A DNA stretch of 5,915 bases from Campylobacteraceae bacterium UBA1877 (GTDB lineage Bacteria; Campylobacterota; Campylobacteria; Campylobacterales; Campylobacteraceae), in the NCBI GenBank assembly GCA_002352945.1, contig DDHL01000104.1, positions 25,116 through 31,030 of the forward strand, read 5' to 3'. The position numbers and the translations under genes were made by a program. The notes below the pieces were generated by a model. It was given only the letters and a program-made list of their open reading frames with translations, was not told the origin of the DNA and did not search any database. Positions 5,774 through 5,915 of this stretch are shown piece after piece. Positions within the stretch are counted from its first letter, which is position 1; every line of letters begins with the position of its first letter.

Positions 5774-5785
5774 ATTGGCTAAAAT
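5774..5785 (+). promoter_or_regulatory. Possible weak promoter of cheY
   Basis: ATTGGC-TAAAAT resembles the extended -10 form of the other promoters here, with one mismatch to TATAAT, and lies 34 bases before the GTG start. A TAATAT further down (5799-5804) is a weaker alternative. The call rests on position and a degenerate match only. Confidence 0.35.
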
Positions 5786-5808
5786 GAGCTTAAAATATTT
5801 AATATGAC

Positions 5809-5813
5809 AAGGA
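5809..5813 (+). promoter_or_regulatory. cheY: Ribosome binding site that fixes the GTG start of cheY
   Basis: AAGGA lies 6 bases before the GTG at 5820. The nearby ATG at 5813 is out of frame and reaches a stop within ten codons, so GTG is the supported start. Confidence 0.7.
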
Positions 5814-5819
5814 TGATAC

Positions 5820-5915
5820 GTGAAACTGCTTGTAGTCGATGATAGCTCAACCATGAGACGCATTATCAAAAACACTTTAGGACGATTAGGACATAAAGAT
5901 GTCTTAGAGGCTGAG
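5820..5915 (+). CDS. cheY: Chemotaxis response regulator CheY, 3' end outside the window
   Basis: The first 32 codons of a receiver-domain protein are visible, beginning with GTG as Met-Lys-Leu-Leu-Val-Val-Asp-Asp. The acidic pair Asp7/Asp8 helps bind Mg2+ in the phosphorylation pocket. SSTMRRIIKNTLGRLGHKDV is the first helix and turn typical of CheY; my memory of the Campylobacter CheY N-terminus is almost identical. Phosphorylated CheY binds the flagellar motor switch and changes rotation. The phospho-acceptor Asp (near residue 53) and the rest lie beyond the end. A single-domain CheY is most likely, but a longer receiver-fusion protein cannot be excluded from 32 residues. It lies 63 bases after hisA on the same strand. 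Confidence 0.85.
   Translation, partial: MKLLVVDDSSTMRRIIKNTLGRLGHKDVLEAE

Overview
The window looks like chromosomal DNA of a Campylobacterota (Epsilonproteobacteria) species. The evidence is AT-rich DNA, a Campylobacter-type major outer membrane porin, sigma70 promoters with a T-run then TG/GC before TATAAT and little -35 signal, his genes outside a single large his operon, and a CheY N-terminus very close to the one I know from Campylobacter and its relatives. A sulfur-metabolising genus (Sulfurimonas, Sulfurospirillum or similar) is my guess; the genus cannot be settled from this window.

Layout from left to right. (1) Positions 1-993 are the 3' part of a porin gene, closed by a strong intrinsic terminator at 1017-1050. 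(2) Positions 1051-1530 are non-coding. They lie between two convergent genes and carry about seven copies of a 26-nt palindromic repeat with a fixed CTTGA loop and compensated stem changes, plus a hairpin that probably ends the minus-strand gene. (3) Positions 1531-2094 (minus) encode an exported mono-haem c-type cytochrome. (4) A 132-bp divergent promoter region follows. (5) Positions 2227-3666 (plus) are an O-antigen ligase/Wzy-like polytopic membrane protein. Its reading frame runs unusually far, through the next gene's promoter and 133 bp of its coding sequence. (6) A promoter at 3488-3501 starts a compact plus-strand operon: a PDC/Cache-like sensor protein with a C-terminal membrane domain, then hisH, then hisA, with each junction overlapping. 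(7) The window ends in the first 32 codons of cheY, which starts with GTG.

HisH supplies ammonia from glutamine to HisF (not in this window) to make IGP and AICAR, and HisA isomerises ProFAR to PRFAR just before that step, so the two genes cover adjacent steps of histidine synthesis. The sensor-like gene is translationally linked to them but has no evident role in histidine synthesis. The porin, cytochrome and O-antigen-ligase-like gene concern the cell envelope and respiration.

The items most worth a second look are the covarying palindromic repeat family, the apparent lost stop or frameshift at the end of the ligase gene, the Cache-like domain with no membrane anchor in front of it, and a 12-bp palindrome (TTTACATGTAAA) that recurs in the window. 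I saw no CRISPR array, transposase, tRNA or rRNA.
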